This document shows, one piece after another, positions 1-12,080 of a stretch of 64,000 nt of DNA. Origin of the DNA: Litoditis marina (lineage: Eukaryota > Nematoda > Chromadorea > Rhabditida > Rhabditidae); assembly GCA_964036275.1 (NCBI GenBank), contig OZ038434.1, forward strand, positions 20,077,879-20,141,878, given 5' to 3'. The position numbers and the translations under genes were made by a program. The notes beneath the pieces were generated by a model. That model had not been told where the DNA came from. It saw only the letters and a program-made list of their open reading frames with translations, and searched no databases. How positions within the stretch are numbered: the stretch's first letter is position 1; every line of letters starts with the position of its first letter.

Positions 1-3000
1 TAAGTTTCTACACATGAGAGGAGTTCAAAAATACCAAGTTTGAACACTAAATCCCACGTAGGGGGAAAATCGCAACTCCATTCACGTCAACTTGGGGGTG
101 TTTTTGGTTAGCACCGCCACTCAATTATTTCGGGACTGTTTCAACTTATGCTAATAAGATGAACATTTTTTAGTTTCTACACATGAGAGGAGTTCAAAAA
201 TACCAAGTTTGAACACTAAATCCCACGTAGGGCGAAAATCGCAACTCCATTCACGTCAACTTGGGGGTGTTTTTGGTTAGCACCGCCACTCAATTATTTC
301 GGGACTGTTTCAACTTATGCTAATAAGATGAACATTTTTTAGTTTCTACACATGAGAAGAGTTCAAAAATACCAAGTTTGAACACTAAATCTCACGTAGG
401 GCAAAAATCGCAACTCCATTCACGTCAATTTGGGAGTGTTTTTGGTTAGCACCGCCACTCAATTATTTCGGGACTGTTTCAACTTATGCAAATAAGATGA
501 ACATTTTTGAGTTTCTACACATGAGAGGAGTTCAAAAGACCAAGTTTGAACACTAAATCCCACGTAGGGCCAAAATCGCAACTCCATTCACGTCAACTTG
601 GGGGTGTTTTTGGTTAGCACCGCCACTCAATTATTTCGGGACTGTTTCAACTTATGCTAATAAGCTGAACATTTTGAAGTTTCTACACATGAAAGGAGTT
701 CAAAAATACCAAGTTTGAACACTAAATCTCACGTAGGGCGAAAATCGCAACTCCATTCACGTCAACTTGGGGGTGTTTTTGGTTAGCACCGCCACTCAAT
801 TATATCGGGACTGTTTCAACTTATGCTAATAAGATGAACATTTTTTAGTTTCTACACATGAGAGGAGTTCAAAAATACCAAGTTTGAACACTAAATCCCA
901 CGTAGGGCGAAAATCGCAACTCCATTCACGTCAACTTGGGGGTGTTTTTGGTTAGCACCGCCACTCAATTATTTCGGGACTGTTTCAACTTATGCTAATA
1001 AGATGAACATTTTTAAGTTTCTACACATGAGAGGAGTTCAAAAATACCAAGTTTGAACACTAAATCCCACGTAGGGCGAAAATCGCAACTCCATTCACGT
1101 CAACTTGGGGGTGTTTTTGGTTAGCACCGCCACTCAATTATTTCGGGACTGTTTCAACTTATGCTATTAAGATGAACATTTTTGAGTTTCTACACATGAG
1201 AGAAGTTCAAAAATACCAAGTTTGAACACTAAATCCCACGTAGGGCGAAAATCGCAACTCCATTCACGTCAACTTGGGGGTGTTTTTGGTTAGCACCGCC
1301 ACTCAATTATTTCGGGACTGTTTCAACTTATGCTAATAAGATGAACATTTTTTAGTTTCTACACATGAGAAGAGTTCAAAAATACCAAGTTTGAACACTA
1401 AATCTCACGTAGGGCAAAAATCGCAACTCCATTCACGTCAATTTGGGAGTGTTTTTGGTTAGCACCGCCACTCAATTATTTCGGGACTGTTTCAACTTAT
1501 GCAAATAAGATGAACATTTTTGAGTTTCTACACATGAGAGGAGTTCAAAAGACCAAGTTTGAACACTAAATCCCACGTAGGGCGAAAATCGCAACTCCAT
1601 TCACGTCAACTTGGGGGTGTTTTTGGTTAGCACCGCCACTCAATTATTTCGGGACTGTTTCAACTTATGCTAATAAGATGAACATTTTTGAGTTTCTACA
1701 CATGAGAGGAGTTCAAAAGACCAAGTTTGAACACTAAATCCCACGTAGGGCGAAAATCGCAACTCCATTCACGTCAACTTGGGGGTGTTTTTGGTTAGCA
1801 CCGCCACTCAATTATTTCGGGACTGTTTCAACTTATGCTAATAAGATGAACATTTTGAAGTTTCTACACATGAAAGAAGTTCAAAAATACCAAGTTTGAA
1901 CACTAAATCCCACGTAGGGCGAAAATCGCAACTCCATTCACGTCAACTTGGGGGTGTTTTTGGTTAGCACCGCCACTCAATTATTTCGGGACTGTTTCAA
2001 CTTATGCTAATAAGATGAACATTTTTTAGTTTCTACACATGAGAAGAGTTCAAAAATACCAAGTTTGAACACTAAATCTCACGTAGGGCAAAAATCGCAA
2101 CTCCATTCACGTCAATTTGGGAGTGTTTTTGGTTAGCACCGCCACTCAATTATTTCGGGACTGTTTCAACTTATGCAAATAAGATGAACATTTTTGAGTT
2201 TCTACACATGAGAGGAGTTCAAAAGACCAAGTTTGAACACTAAATCCCACGTAGGGCGAAAATCGCAACTCCATTCACGTCAACTTGGGGGTGTTTTTGG
2301 TTAGCACCGCCACTCAATTATTTCGGGACTGTTTCAACTTATGCTAATAAGCTGAACATTTTGAAGTTTCTACACATGAAAGGAGTTCAAAAATACCAAG
2401 TTTGAACACTAAATCTCACGTAGGGGCGAAAATCGCAACTCCATTCACGTCAACTTGGGGGTGTTTTTGGTTAGCACCGCCACTCAATTATTTCGGGACT
2501 GTTTCAACTTATGCTAATAAGATGAACATTTTTTAGTTTCTACGCATGAGAGGAGTTCAAAAATACCAAGTTTGAACACTAAATCCCACGTAGGGCGAAA
2601 ATCGCAACTCCATTCACGTCAACTTGGGGGTGTTTTTGGTTAGCACCGCCACTCAATTATTTCGGGACTGTTTCAACTTATGCTAATAAGATGAACATTT
2701 TTAAGTTTCTACACATGAGAGGAGTTCAAAAATACCAAGTTTGAACACTAAATCCCACGTAGGGCGAAAATCGCAACTCCATTCACGTCAACTTGGGGGT
2801 GTTTTTGGTTAGCACCTCCACTCAATTATTTCGGGACTGTTTCAACTTATGCTATTAAGATGAACATTTTTGAGTTTCTACACATGAGAGAAGTTCAAAA
2901 ATACCAAGTTTGAACACTAAATCCCACGTAGGGCGAAAATCGCAACTCCATTCACGTCAACTTGGGGGTGTTTTTGGTTAGCACCGCCACTCAATTATTT

Positions 3001-6000
3001 CGGGACTGTTTCAACTTATGCTAATAAGATGAACATTTTTTAGTTTCTACACATGAGAAGAGTTCAAAAATACCAAGTTTGAACACTAAATCTCACGTAG
3101 GGCAAAAATCGCAACTCCATTCACGTCAATTTGGGAGTGTTTTTGGTTAGCACCGCCACTCAATTATTTCGGGACTGTTTCAACTTATGCAAATAAGATG
3201 AACATTTTTGAGTTTCTACACATGAGAGAAGTTCAAAAGACCAAGTTTGAACACTAAATCCCACGTAGGGCGAAAATCGCAACTTCATTCACGTCAACTT
3301 GGGGGTGTTTTTGGTTAGCACCGCCACTCAATTATTTCGGGACTGTTTCAACTTATGCTAATAAGATGAACATTTTTGAGTTTCTACACATGAGAGGAGT
3401 TCAAAAGACCAAGTTTGAACACTAAATCCCACGTAGGGCGAAAATCGCAACTCCATTCACGTCAACTTGGGGGTGTTTTTGGTTAGCACCGCCACTCAAT
3501 TATTTCGGGACTGTTTCAACTTATGCTAATAAGATGAACATTTTGAAGTTTCTACACATGAAAGAAGTTCAAAAATACCAAGTTTGAACACTAAATCCCA
3601 CGTAGGGCGAAAATCGCAACTCCATTCACGTCAACTTGGGGGTGTTTTTGGTTAGCACCGCCACTCAATTATTTCGGGACTGTTTCAACTTATGCTATTA
3701 AGATGAACATTTTTGAGTTTCTACACATGAGAGAAGTTCAAAAATACCAAGTTTGAACACTAAATCCCACGTAGGGCGAAAATCGCAACTCCATTCACGT
3801 CAACTTGGGGGTGTTTTTGGTTAGCACCGCCACTCAATTATTTCGGGACTGTTTCAACTTATGCTAATAAGATGAACATTTTTTAGTTTCTACACATGAG
3901 AAGAGTTCAAAAATACCAAGTTTGAACACTAAATCTCACGTAGGGCAAAAATCGCAACTCCATTCACGTCAATTTGGGAGTGTTTTTGGTTAGCACCGCC
4001 ACTCAATTATTTCGGGACTGTTTCAACTTATGCAAATAAGATGAACATTTTTGAGTTTCTACACATGAGAGGAGTTCAAAAGACCAAGTTTGAACACTAA
4101 ATCCCACGTAGGGCGAAAATCGCAACTCCATTCACGTCAACTTGGGGGTGTTTTTGGTTAGCACCGCCACTCAATTATTTCGGGACTGTTTCAACTTATG
4201 CTAATAAGATGAACATTTTTGAGTTTCTACACATGAGAGGAGTTCAAAAGACCAAGTTTGAACACTAAATCCCACGTAGGGCGAAAATCGCAACTCCATT
4301 CACGTCAACTTGGGGGTGTTTTTGGTTAGCACCGCCACTCAATTATTTCGGGACTGTTTCAACTTATGCTAATAAGATGAACATTTTGAAGTTTCTACAC
4401 ATGAAAGGAGTTCAAAAATACCAAGTTTGAACACTAAATCTCACGTAGGGCGAAAATCGCAACTCCATTCACGTCAACTTGGGGGTGTTTTTGGTTAGCA
4501 CCGCCACTCAATTATTTCGGGACTGTTTCAACTTATGCTAATAAGATGAACATTTTTGAGTTTCTACACATGAGGGGAGTTCAAAAATACCAAGTTTGAA
4601 CACTAAATCTCACGTAGGGCAAAAATCGCAACTCCATTCACGTCAATTTGGGGGTGTTTTTGGTTAGCACCGCCACTCAATTATTTCGGGACTGTTTCAA
4701 CTTATGCAAATAAGATGAACATTTTTGAGTTTCTCCACATGAGAGGAGTTCAAAAATACCAAGTTTGAACACTAAATCCCACGTAGGGCGAAAATCGCAA
4801 CTCCATTCACGTCAACTTGGGGGTGTTTTTGGTTAGCACCGCCACTCAATTATTTCGGGACTGTTTCAACTTATGCTAATAAGATGAACATTTTTAAGTT
4901 TCTACACATGAGAGGAGTTCAAAAATACCAAGTTTGAACACTAAATCTCACGTAGGGCGAAAATCGCAACTCCATTCACGTCAACTTGGGGGTGTTTTTG
5001 GTTAGCACCGCCACTCAATTATTTCGGGACTGTTTCAACTTATGCTAATAAGATGAACATTTTTAAGTTTCTACGCATGAGAGGAGTTCAAAAATACCAA
5101 GTTTGAACACTAAATCCCACGTAGGGGGAAAATCGCAACTCCATTCACGTCAACTTGGGGGTGTTTTTGGTTAGCACCGCCACTCAATTATTTCGGGACT
5201 GTTTCAACTTATGCTAATAAGATGAACATTTTTAAGTTTCTACACATGAGAGGAGTTCAAAAATACCAAGTTTGAACACTAAATCCCACGTAGGGCGAAA
5301 ATCGCAACTCCATTTACGTCAACTTGGGGGTGTTTTTGGTTAGCACCGCCACTCAATTATTTCGGGACTGTTTCAACTTATGCTAATAAGATGAACATTT
5401 TTGAGTTTCTACACATGAGAGAAGTTCAAAAATACCAAGTTTGAACACTAAATCCCACGTAGGGCGAAAATCGCAACTCCATTCACGTCAACTTGGGGGT
5501 GTTTTTGGTTAGCACCGCCACTCAATTATTTCGGGACTGTTTCAACTTATGCTAATAATATGAACATTTACGAGTTTCTACACATGAGAGGAGTTCACAA
5601 ATACCAAGTTTGAACACTAAATCTCACGTAGGGCGAAAATCGCAACTCCATTCACGTCAACTTGGGGGTGTTTTTGGTTAGCACCGCCACTCAATTATTT
5701 CGGGACTGTTTCAACTTATGCTAATAAGATGAACATTTTTCAGTTTCTACACATGAGAGGAGTTCAAAAACACCAAGTTTGAACACTAAATCCCACGTAG
5801 GGGGAAAATCGCAACTCCATTCACGTCAACTTGGGGGTGTTTTTGGTTAGCACCGCCACTCAATTATTTCGGGACTGTTTCAACTTATGCTAATAAGATG
5901 AACATTTTTAAGTTTCTACACATGAGAGGAGTTCAAAAATACCAAGTTTGAACACTAAATCCCACGTAGGGCGAAAATCGCAACTCCATTCACGTCAACT

Positions 6001-7814
6001 TGGGGGTGTTTTTGGTTAGCACCGCCACTCAATTATTTCGGGACTGTTTCAACTTATGCTATTAAGATGAACATTTTTGAGTTTCACATGAGAGAAGTTC
6101 AAAAATACCAAGTTTGAACACTAAATCCCACGTAGGGCGAAAATCGCAACTCCATTCACGTCAACTTGGGGGTGTTTTTGGTTAGCACCGCCACTCAATT
6201 ATTTCGGGACTGTTTCAACTTATGCTAATAAGATGAACATTTACGAGTTTCTACACATGAGAGGAGTTCACAAATACCAAGTTTGAACACTAAATCTCAC
6301 GTAGGGCGAAAATCGCAACTCCATTCACGTCAACTTGGGGGTGCTTTTGGTTAGCACCGCCACTCAATTATTTCGGGACTGTTTCAACTTATGCTAATAA
6401 GATGAACATTTTTGAGTTTCTACACATGAGAGAAGTTCAAAAATACCAAGTTTGAACACTAAATCCCACGTAGGGCGAAAATCGCAACTCCATTCACGTC
6501 AACTTGGGGGTGTTTTTGGTTAGCACGGCCACTCAATTATTTCGGGACTGTTTCAACTTTTACAAATAAGATGAACATTTTTAAGTTTCTACACATGAGA
6601 GGAGTTCAAAAATACCAAGTTTGAATACTAAATCTCACGTAGGGCGAAAATCGCAACTCCATTCACGTCAACTTGGGGGTGTTTTTGGTTAGCACCGCCA
6701 CTCAATTATTTCGGGACTGTTTCAACTTATGCAAATAAGATGAACATTTTTAAGTTTCTACACATGAGAGGAGTTCAAAAATACCAAGTTTGAACACTAA
6801 ATCCCACGTAGGGCGAAAATCGCAACTTCATTTACGTCAACTTGGGGGTGTTTTTGGTTAGCACCGCCACTCAATTATTTCGGGACTGTTTCAACTTATG
6901 CTAATAAGATGAACATTTTTGAGTTTCTACACATGAGAGAAGTTCAAAAATACCAAGTTTGAACACTAAATCCCACGTAGGGCGAAAATCGCAACTCCAT
7001 TCACGTCAACTTGGGGGTGTTTTTGGTTAGCACCGCCACTCAATTATTTCGGGACTGTTTCAACTTATGCAAATAAGATGAACATTTTTAAGTTTCTACA
7101 CATGAGAGGAGTTCAAAAATACCAAGTTTGAATACTAAATCTCACGTAGGGCGAAAATCGCAACTCCATTCACGTCAACTTGGAGGTGTTTTTGGTTAGC
7201 ACCGCCACTCAATTATTTCGGGGCTGTTTCAACTTATACAAATAAGATGAACATTTTTAAGTTTCTACACTTGAGAGGAGTTCAAAAATACCAAGTTTGA
7301 ATACTAAATCTCACGTAGGGCGAAAATCGCAACTCCATTCACGTCAACTTGGAGGTGTTTTGGTTAGCACCGCCACTCAATTATTTCGGGACTGTTTCAA
7401 CTTATGCAAATAAGATGAACATTTTTAAGTTTCTACACATGAGAGGAGTTCAAAAATACCAAGTTTGAATACTAAATCTCACGTAGGGCGAAAATCGCAA
7501 CTCCATTCACGTCAATTTGGGGGTGTTTTTGGTTAGCACCGCCATTCAATTATTTCAGGACTGTTTCAACTTATACTAATAAGATGAACATTTTTGAGTT
7601 TCTACACATGAGAGGAGTTCAAAAATACCAAGTTTGAACACTAAATCTCACGTAGGGCAAAAATCGCAACTCCATTCACGTCAATTTGGGAGTGTTTTTG
7701 GTTAGCACGGCCACTCAATTATTTCGGGACTGTTCCAACTCATGCTAATAAGATGAACATTTTTGAGTTTCTACACATGAGAGAAGTTCAAAAATACCAA
7801 GTTTGAATACTAAA
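1..7814 (+). repeat. Satellite A array, + orientation
   Basis: About 46 head-to-tail copies of a monomer of about 169 bp. The recurring anchor AGTTTCTACACATGAG falls at 3, 172, 341 and 510, a step of exactly 169. Landmarks within each monomer are GTTCAAAAATACCAAG, CACGTAGGGCGAAAATCGC, TTAGCACCGCCACTC and TTATTTCGGGACTGTTTC. Copies differ by a few substitutions and small indels, for example AAAAGACC instead of AAAAATACC. No gene is present. The monomer is about nucleosome-repeat length, as in many centromeric or heterochromatic satellites; that role is inferred. The array ends abruptly inside a monomer where satellite B starts. I do not recognise the family. Confidence 0.95.
341..3715 (+). repeat. 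10-monomer higher-order repeat in satellite A (about 1687 bp, two units)
   Basis: Diagnostic variants recur about 1687 bp apart: GCTGAACATTTTGAAG at 664 and 2351; CATTTTGAAG with ATGAAAGAAG at 1851 and 3539; GCAAATAAG followed by the AAAAGACC variant at 487 and 2176, and at 1501 and 3188. Ten monomers of 168.7 bp give this period. The match breaks down upstream of about 341 and downstream of about 3.7 kb, where the next copy is offset by one more monomer. This is the usual sign of unequal exchange within a satellite array. Confidence 0.75.
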
Positions 7815-8612
7815 CACCTTTTGTCCTCAAGGATGTTGAAAACATTACCTCGGGACAAAAAGTGGACAACCTGTTTACTTTTTGTCTTCAGGAAACCAAC
7901 TGGACCATATGTCCATCTTTTGTCCTCAAGGATGTTGAAAACATTACCTCGGGACAAAAATTGGACAATCTGTCCACTTTTTGTCCTCAAGGATGTTGAA
8001 AACATTTCCTCGGGACAAAAATTGGACAACCTGTTTACTTTTTGTCTTCAGGAAACCAACTGGACAATCTGTCCACCTTTTGTCCTCAAGGATGTTGAAA
8101 ACATTACCTCGGGACAAAAAGTGGACAACCTGTTTACTTTTCGTCTTCAAGAAACAAACTGGACAATCTGTCCACTTTCTGTCCCCAAGGATGTTGAAAA
8201 CATTACCTCGGGACAAAAAATGGACAACCTGTTTACTTTTTGTCTTCAGGAAACCAACTGGACAATATGTCCATCTTTTGTCCTCAAGGATGTTGAAAAC
8301 ATTACCTCGGGACAAAAATTGGACAATCTGTCCACTTTTTGTCCTCAAGGATGTTGAAAACATTTCCTCGGGACAAAAATTGGACAACCTGTTTACTTTT
8401 TGTCTTCAGGAAACCAACTGGACAATCTGTCCACCTTTTGTCCTCAAGGATGTTGAAAACATTACCTCGGGACAAAAAGTGGACAACCTGTTTACTTTTC
8501 GTCTTCAAGAAACAAACTGGACAATCTGTCCACTTTTTGTCCTCAAGGATGTTGAAAACATTTCCTCGGGACAAAAATTGGACAACTTGTTTAATTTTTG
8601 TCTTCAGGAAAC

Positions 8613-8854
8613 AATATAATAATAATATTTTACGGCAACTATTTCAGCCGTGTGCTTTATTGAGAAAATTACATAATCACACACAAATCATACATCAACC
8701 GTAGAAGGACTGTCCGTAGAGGGGTGGAGATAGGCATGGGTGAGCTTTGTAACCAGCTCATGCGGTCCGCCAGACAGATACCGCGGCGAGCGGGGATCGA
8801 ACCCAGGTCTGTGGAGCGACAGCCGAACGCTAACCACTTGACCACTCGGCCAAA
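8613..8854 (-). mobile_element. tRNA-derived SINE, copy 1
   Basis: About 242 bp on the minus strand. The 5' head is tRNA-like, with an A box resembling TGGCCGAGTGGT (Ser/Leu-type D arm) and a B box GGTTCGATCCC. A unique body follows, then AATAAA, a short ACGGC...GCCGT hairpin and an ATT-rich tail ending TATTG. The tail resembles LINE-mobilised SINEs whose 3' end mimics a partner LINE; the partner is unknown. It sits inside a B unit, splitting GGAAACAAACTGG with only a 2-3 bp overlap (CAA) at the ends. The tail here has an extra ATT-type variation (AATAATATTTTACGG) compared with the three later copies. Confidence 0.85.
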
Positions 8855-9424
8855 CTGGACAATCTGTCCACTTTTTGTCCTCAAGGATATTGAAAAACTT
8901 TCCTCGGGACAAAAATTGGACAACCTGTTTACTTTTTGTCTTCAGGAAACCAACTGGACTGGACAATCTGTCCACCTTTTGTCCTCAAGGATGTTGAAAA
9001 CATTACCTCGAGACAAAAATTGGACAATCTGTTCACTTTTTGTCCTCAAGGATATTGAAAAACTTTCCTCGGGACAAAAATTGGACAACCTGTTTACTTT
9101 TTGTCTTCAGGAAACCAACTGGACAATCTGTCCACCTTTTGTCCTCAAGGATGTTGAAAACATTACCTTGGGACAAAAATTGGACAATCTGTCCACTTTC
9201 TGTCCCCAAGGATGTTGAAAACATTTCTTCGGGACAAAAATTGGACAACCTGTTTACTTTTTGTCTTCAGGAAACCAACTGGACAATCTGTCCACCTTTT
9301 GTCCTCAAGGATGTTGAAAACATTTCTTCGGGACAAAAATTGGACAACCTGTTTACTTTTTGTCTTCAGGAAACCAACTGGACAATCTGTCCACCTTTTG
9401 TCCTCAAGGATGTTGAAAACATTA
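8855..9424 (+). repeat. Satellite B segment between SINE copy 1 and the LINE
   Basis: Forward B units resume immediately after the SINE with ACTGGACAATCTGTCC. They include GGATATTG and GGATGTTG core variants and the doubled ACTGGACTGGACAATC motif at about 8952. The array stops after AAAACATTACC at 9424, where the 3' end of the minus-strand LINE begins. No gene. Confidence 0.85.
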
Positions 9425-11059
9425 CCTTTAACAAAAAAACAATACAACAATACAAGCTTTATTTTTCTCCCGTATCACTGTGTGTTGTGTGAAGGTGTTG
9501 TTGGCGTCAAAAGGGCGCTGGGAGTTGGAGGAAAAGAGTCTTCTAGGAAGACAACGGCTATCCTCCAAGAGGCTGTCTGTTACATTCAGGTTGCAAGTCT
9601 AAAGTAGATAATTTACGTTTAAAATACAATTACACACTACTATCAAAACAAGGCAAGAGGGATAAACAGGTTCTTTACTTTACAAAAGGTTGTCAGAACC
9701 ATTAAGGAATAAACCATCGATTATTGTTTAAGATATGTTCGTGGGGTCAAGTGATCCAAGAAACACATTTTCTGATAAAAACCATTTTTCCAAACGACAT
9801 TTAAATTCACTGGGACAGTGAAGCAGAGCTATTTCTGCAGGTAATCTATTCCAAACAGGGGCAATGCGTGACGAGATGAACTTCAGGTTGACAAGAGCTG
9901 GGGGACAATCCGATAGTTTCAAACCATTCCCTCTTAGCATATGGCGAACACTAGTGGGAGGAGCAAGAGTAACAATATTGGAAGTCCAATAGTGGTCATA
10001 AATGTATTTGTGAGCAGTACATAAGTCCTTGAATAATCTGCGTTTCCACAATGTAGAGAGTTTGAGTTTTTCTAGACGGTTTTTGTACGGAAATCCTGGC
10101 AACAACCTCTTAGTAAATCGTCGCTGAACCACTTCAAGACTCATAATATCACCTTTGTTTAGTGGGGCAAAAACTTCTGATCCATATTCAAGAATGGGAA
10201 GCACTTTTGTTTTATAGCACAACATAAATCTTTCCTTAGAAAATGAAAAACAACGGAACAAACTGTTCACTATCGCGCTCGCCCTCCGTTTAACAGAGAG
10301 AATATGTGTAGACATTTTCAATGTGTTACTCAAGTTTACGCCTAGGTCTCTGATTACATCAACAGATGCCAGAATTGACCCGCCAAGCTTATACTCATGT
10401 TTACTGTTTGACTTTCCCATGTACATTACTGCGCACTTCTCAATAGAGAGTTGGAGTTGGCGTTCAACTAACCAGTCATGAGCAAAGTTCAGATCATCTT
10501 CAAGAAGCGACTGATAATTTGGTATGGAACTGTTCGAAAAGATCTTACAGTCATCCGCACAAACGAGAAGTTTACTACTTTTGATTGATGTTTCAATGCC
10601 ATTTATGTATATTAAAAACAAAAGTGGGCCTAAACAGCTTCCCTGGGGAACACCGGATGTGACTATCCCAGATGAAGAGTACGACTGATTGATTTTAACT
10701 CTTTGGGTACGATTAGTCAAATAGTTTTTGATCCATCTGATCATATCACCAGTAATACCGTATGCCTCAAGAATGGAAATTAGGCGTCTATGAGTCACTG
10801 AGTCGAAAGCTTTAGAAACATCTAAATATACAGCGTCCACATTGAGGTCTTTGCAATGAGACTCATGTAGATATTTTTGCTATTCTAACAAATTAGTTGT
10901 AGTACTGCGGTTATTCAAAAACCCATGCTGATTGTGTGATATCAGGCTCGTGGACCATAGATGAGTTCTCAGTTTTTTGACTAGTAAAGATTCGAAAATT
11001 CGGCAAGATACACATGTTAGACTTATGGGGCGATAATTTTTCGCCTCATTAGGATGCCC
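9425..11059 (-). mobile_element. 5'-truncated CR1/Jockey-type LINE
   Basis: Minus-strand non-LTR retrotransposon fragment of about 1.63 kb. It holds most of a reverse transcriptase frame, a C-terminal region, and about 300 bp of 3' UTR with AATAAA (minus strand, 9458-9463) and a tail of TATTGTTGTATTG type followed by a T run. The endonuclease domain and any ORF1 are missing: the 5' end falls just upstream of the RT motif NYRPISLT. Flanks are satellite B, forward on the left (to 9424) and inverted on the right (from 11060), so an ordinary target-site duplication is not evident. This is a typical dead-on-arrival 5' truncation, later caught in an inversion. Confidence 0.88.
9458..9463 (-). promoter_or_regulatory. 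LINE polyadenylation signal AATAAA
   Basis: Minus strand reads AAAAATAAAGCTTG about 265 nt downstream of the RT stop codon and 10-20 nt before the TATTGTTGTATTG tail. Position and motif fit a LINE 3' UTR polyadenylation signal. Confidence 0.6.
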
Positions 11060-11065
11060 TTTTTT
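9728..11065 (-). pseudogene. Reverse transcriptase (LINE ORF2 fragment) with one in-frame stop
   Basis: Continuous minus-strand frame of about 446 codons, broken only by TAG at 10880-10882. Upstream part: KNYRPISLT (RT block 1) and NQHGFLNNRSTT (block 2). After the stop come YLDVSKAFDSV (first catalytic Asp; residues 5-15 counted from a GTG at about 10838), SGVPQGSCLGPLLF (residues 62-75), CADD (94-97), LSIEKCAVM and DLGV. Downstream is the C-terminal region usual in CR1/Jockey elements (LPILEYGSEVF, VWNRLP). The catalytic Asp pair is intact, but the usual aromatic residue before ADD is Cys. The frame is N-terminally truncated and joins satellite B directly. With one stop and no frameshift it looks fairly recent. 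It would have copied element RNA into DNA at the target site; this copy cannot be active. Confidence 0.9.
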
Positions 11066-11380
11066 GTCCAATTTTTGTCCCGAGGAACTGTTTTCAACAT
11101 CCTTGAGGACAAAAAGTGGACAGATTGTCCAGTTTGTTTCCTGAAGACAAAAAGTAAACAGGTTGTCCAGTTTTTCCGAGGTAATGTTTTCAACATCCTT
11201 GAGGACAAAAAGTGGACAGATTGTCCAGTTTGTTTCCTGAAGACAAAAAGTAAACAGGTTGTCCAATTTTTGTCCCGAGGAAATGTTTTCAACATCCTTG
11301 GGGACAGAAAGTGGACAGATTGTCCAATTTTTGTCCCAAGGTAATGTTTTCAACATCCTTGAGAACAAAAGGTGGACAGA
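11060..11380 (-). repeat. Inverted segment of satellite B
   Basis: B units here read in reverse (TTTTTGTCCCGAGGAA...CATCCTTGAGGACAAAA), whereas B is forward both before 9424 and after 11381. Together with the adjacent minus-strand LINE, this suggests that 9425-11380 was inverted as a block. One unit is short (CAGTTTTTCCGAGG at about 11169-11182), a small internal deletion. Confidence 0.85.
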
Positions 11381-11839
11381 ACCAACTGGACAATCTGTCC
11401 ATCTTTTGTCCTCAAGGATGTTGAAAACATTACCTCGGGACAAAAATTGGACAATCTGTCCACTTTTTGTCCTCAAGGATGTTGAAAACATTTCCTCGGG
11501 ACAAAAATTGGACAACCTGTTTACTTTTTGTCTTCAGGAAACCAACTGGACAATCTGTCCACCTTTTGTCCTCAAGGATGTTGAAAACATTACCTCGGGA
11601 CAAAAAGTGGACAACCTGTTTACTTTTTGTCTTCAAGAAACAAACTGGACAATCTGTCCACTTTTTGTCCTCAAGGATGTTGAAAACATTTCCTCGGGAC
11701 AAAAATTGGACAACTTGTTTAATTTTTGTCTTCAGGAAACCAACTGGACAATCTGTCCACCTTTTGTCCTCAAGGATGTTGAAAACATTTCCTCGGGACA
11801 AAAATTGGACAACCTGTTTACTTTTTGTCTTCAGGAAAC
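11381..11839 (+). repeat. Satellite B, forward, up to SINE copy 2
   Basis: Forward B units restart with ACCAACTGGACAATCTG at 11381. They alternate 61-bp and 99-bp periods and end at GGAAAC, where the second SINE copy is inserted at the same unit position as copy 1. Confidence 0.85.
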
Positions 11840-12080
11840 AATATAATAATAATCTTTTACGGCAACTATTTCAGTCGTGTGCTTTATTGAGAAAATTATA
11901 TAATCACACACAAATCATATATCAACCGTAGAAGGACTGTCCGTAGAGGGGTGGAGATAGGCATGGGTGAGCTTTGTAACCAGCTCATGCGGTCCGCCAG
12001 ACAGATACCGCGGCGAGCGGGGATCGAACCCAGGTCTGTGGAGCGACAGCCGAACGCTAACCACTTGACCACTCGGCCAA
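11840..12080 (-). mobile_element. tRNA-derived SINE, copy 2
   Basis: Same element, orientation and B-unit insertion site as copy 1. The tRNA-related head lies at about 12008-12079 on the minus strand. One base of the 3' hairpin arm differs here (plus strand CAGTCGTG instead of CAGCCGTG), weakening the ACGGC/GCCGT stem. It marks the start of the first 1576-bp higher-order unit. Confidence 0.87.

Noticed and set aside
100..320. CENP-B box-like sequence in satellite A (TTTCGGGACTGTTTC)
   Set aside because: It shares TTCG, but the spaced A and CGGG positions of the 17-bp CENP-B box are not met.
1..7814. Regular repeats reminiscent of a CRISPR array
   Set aside because: Units are 169 bp of continuous similar sequence with no short constant repeat and unique spacer pattern, and no cas-like genes. 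The genome is eukaryotic.
8669..8923. 84-codon frame over the SINE (repeated at 11896, 13472, 15048 and 62827)
   Set aside because: It spans the tRNA-like head, SINE body and satellite. It recurs only because the SINE was duplicated.
9480..9720. Possible separate gene in the non-satellite stretch left of the RT stop codon
   Set aside because: No frame of note. Position, AATAAA and tail on the minus strand fit the LINE 3' UTR.
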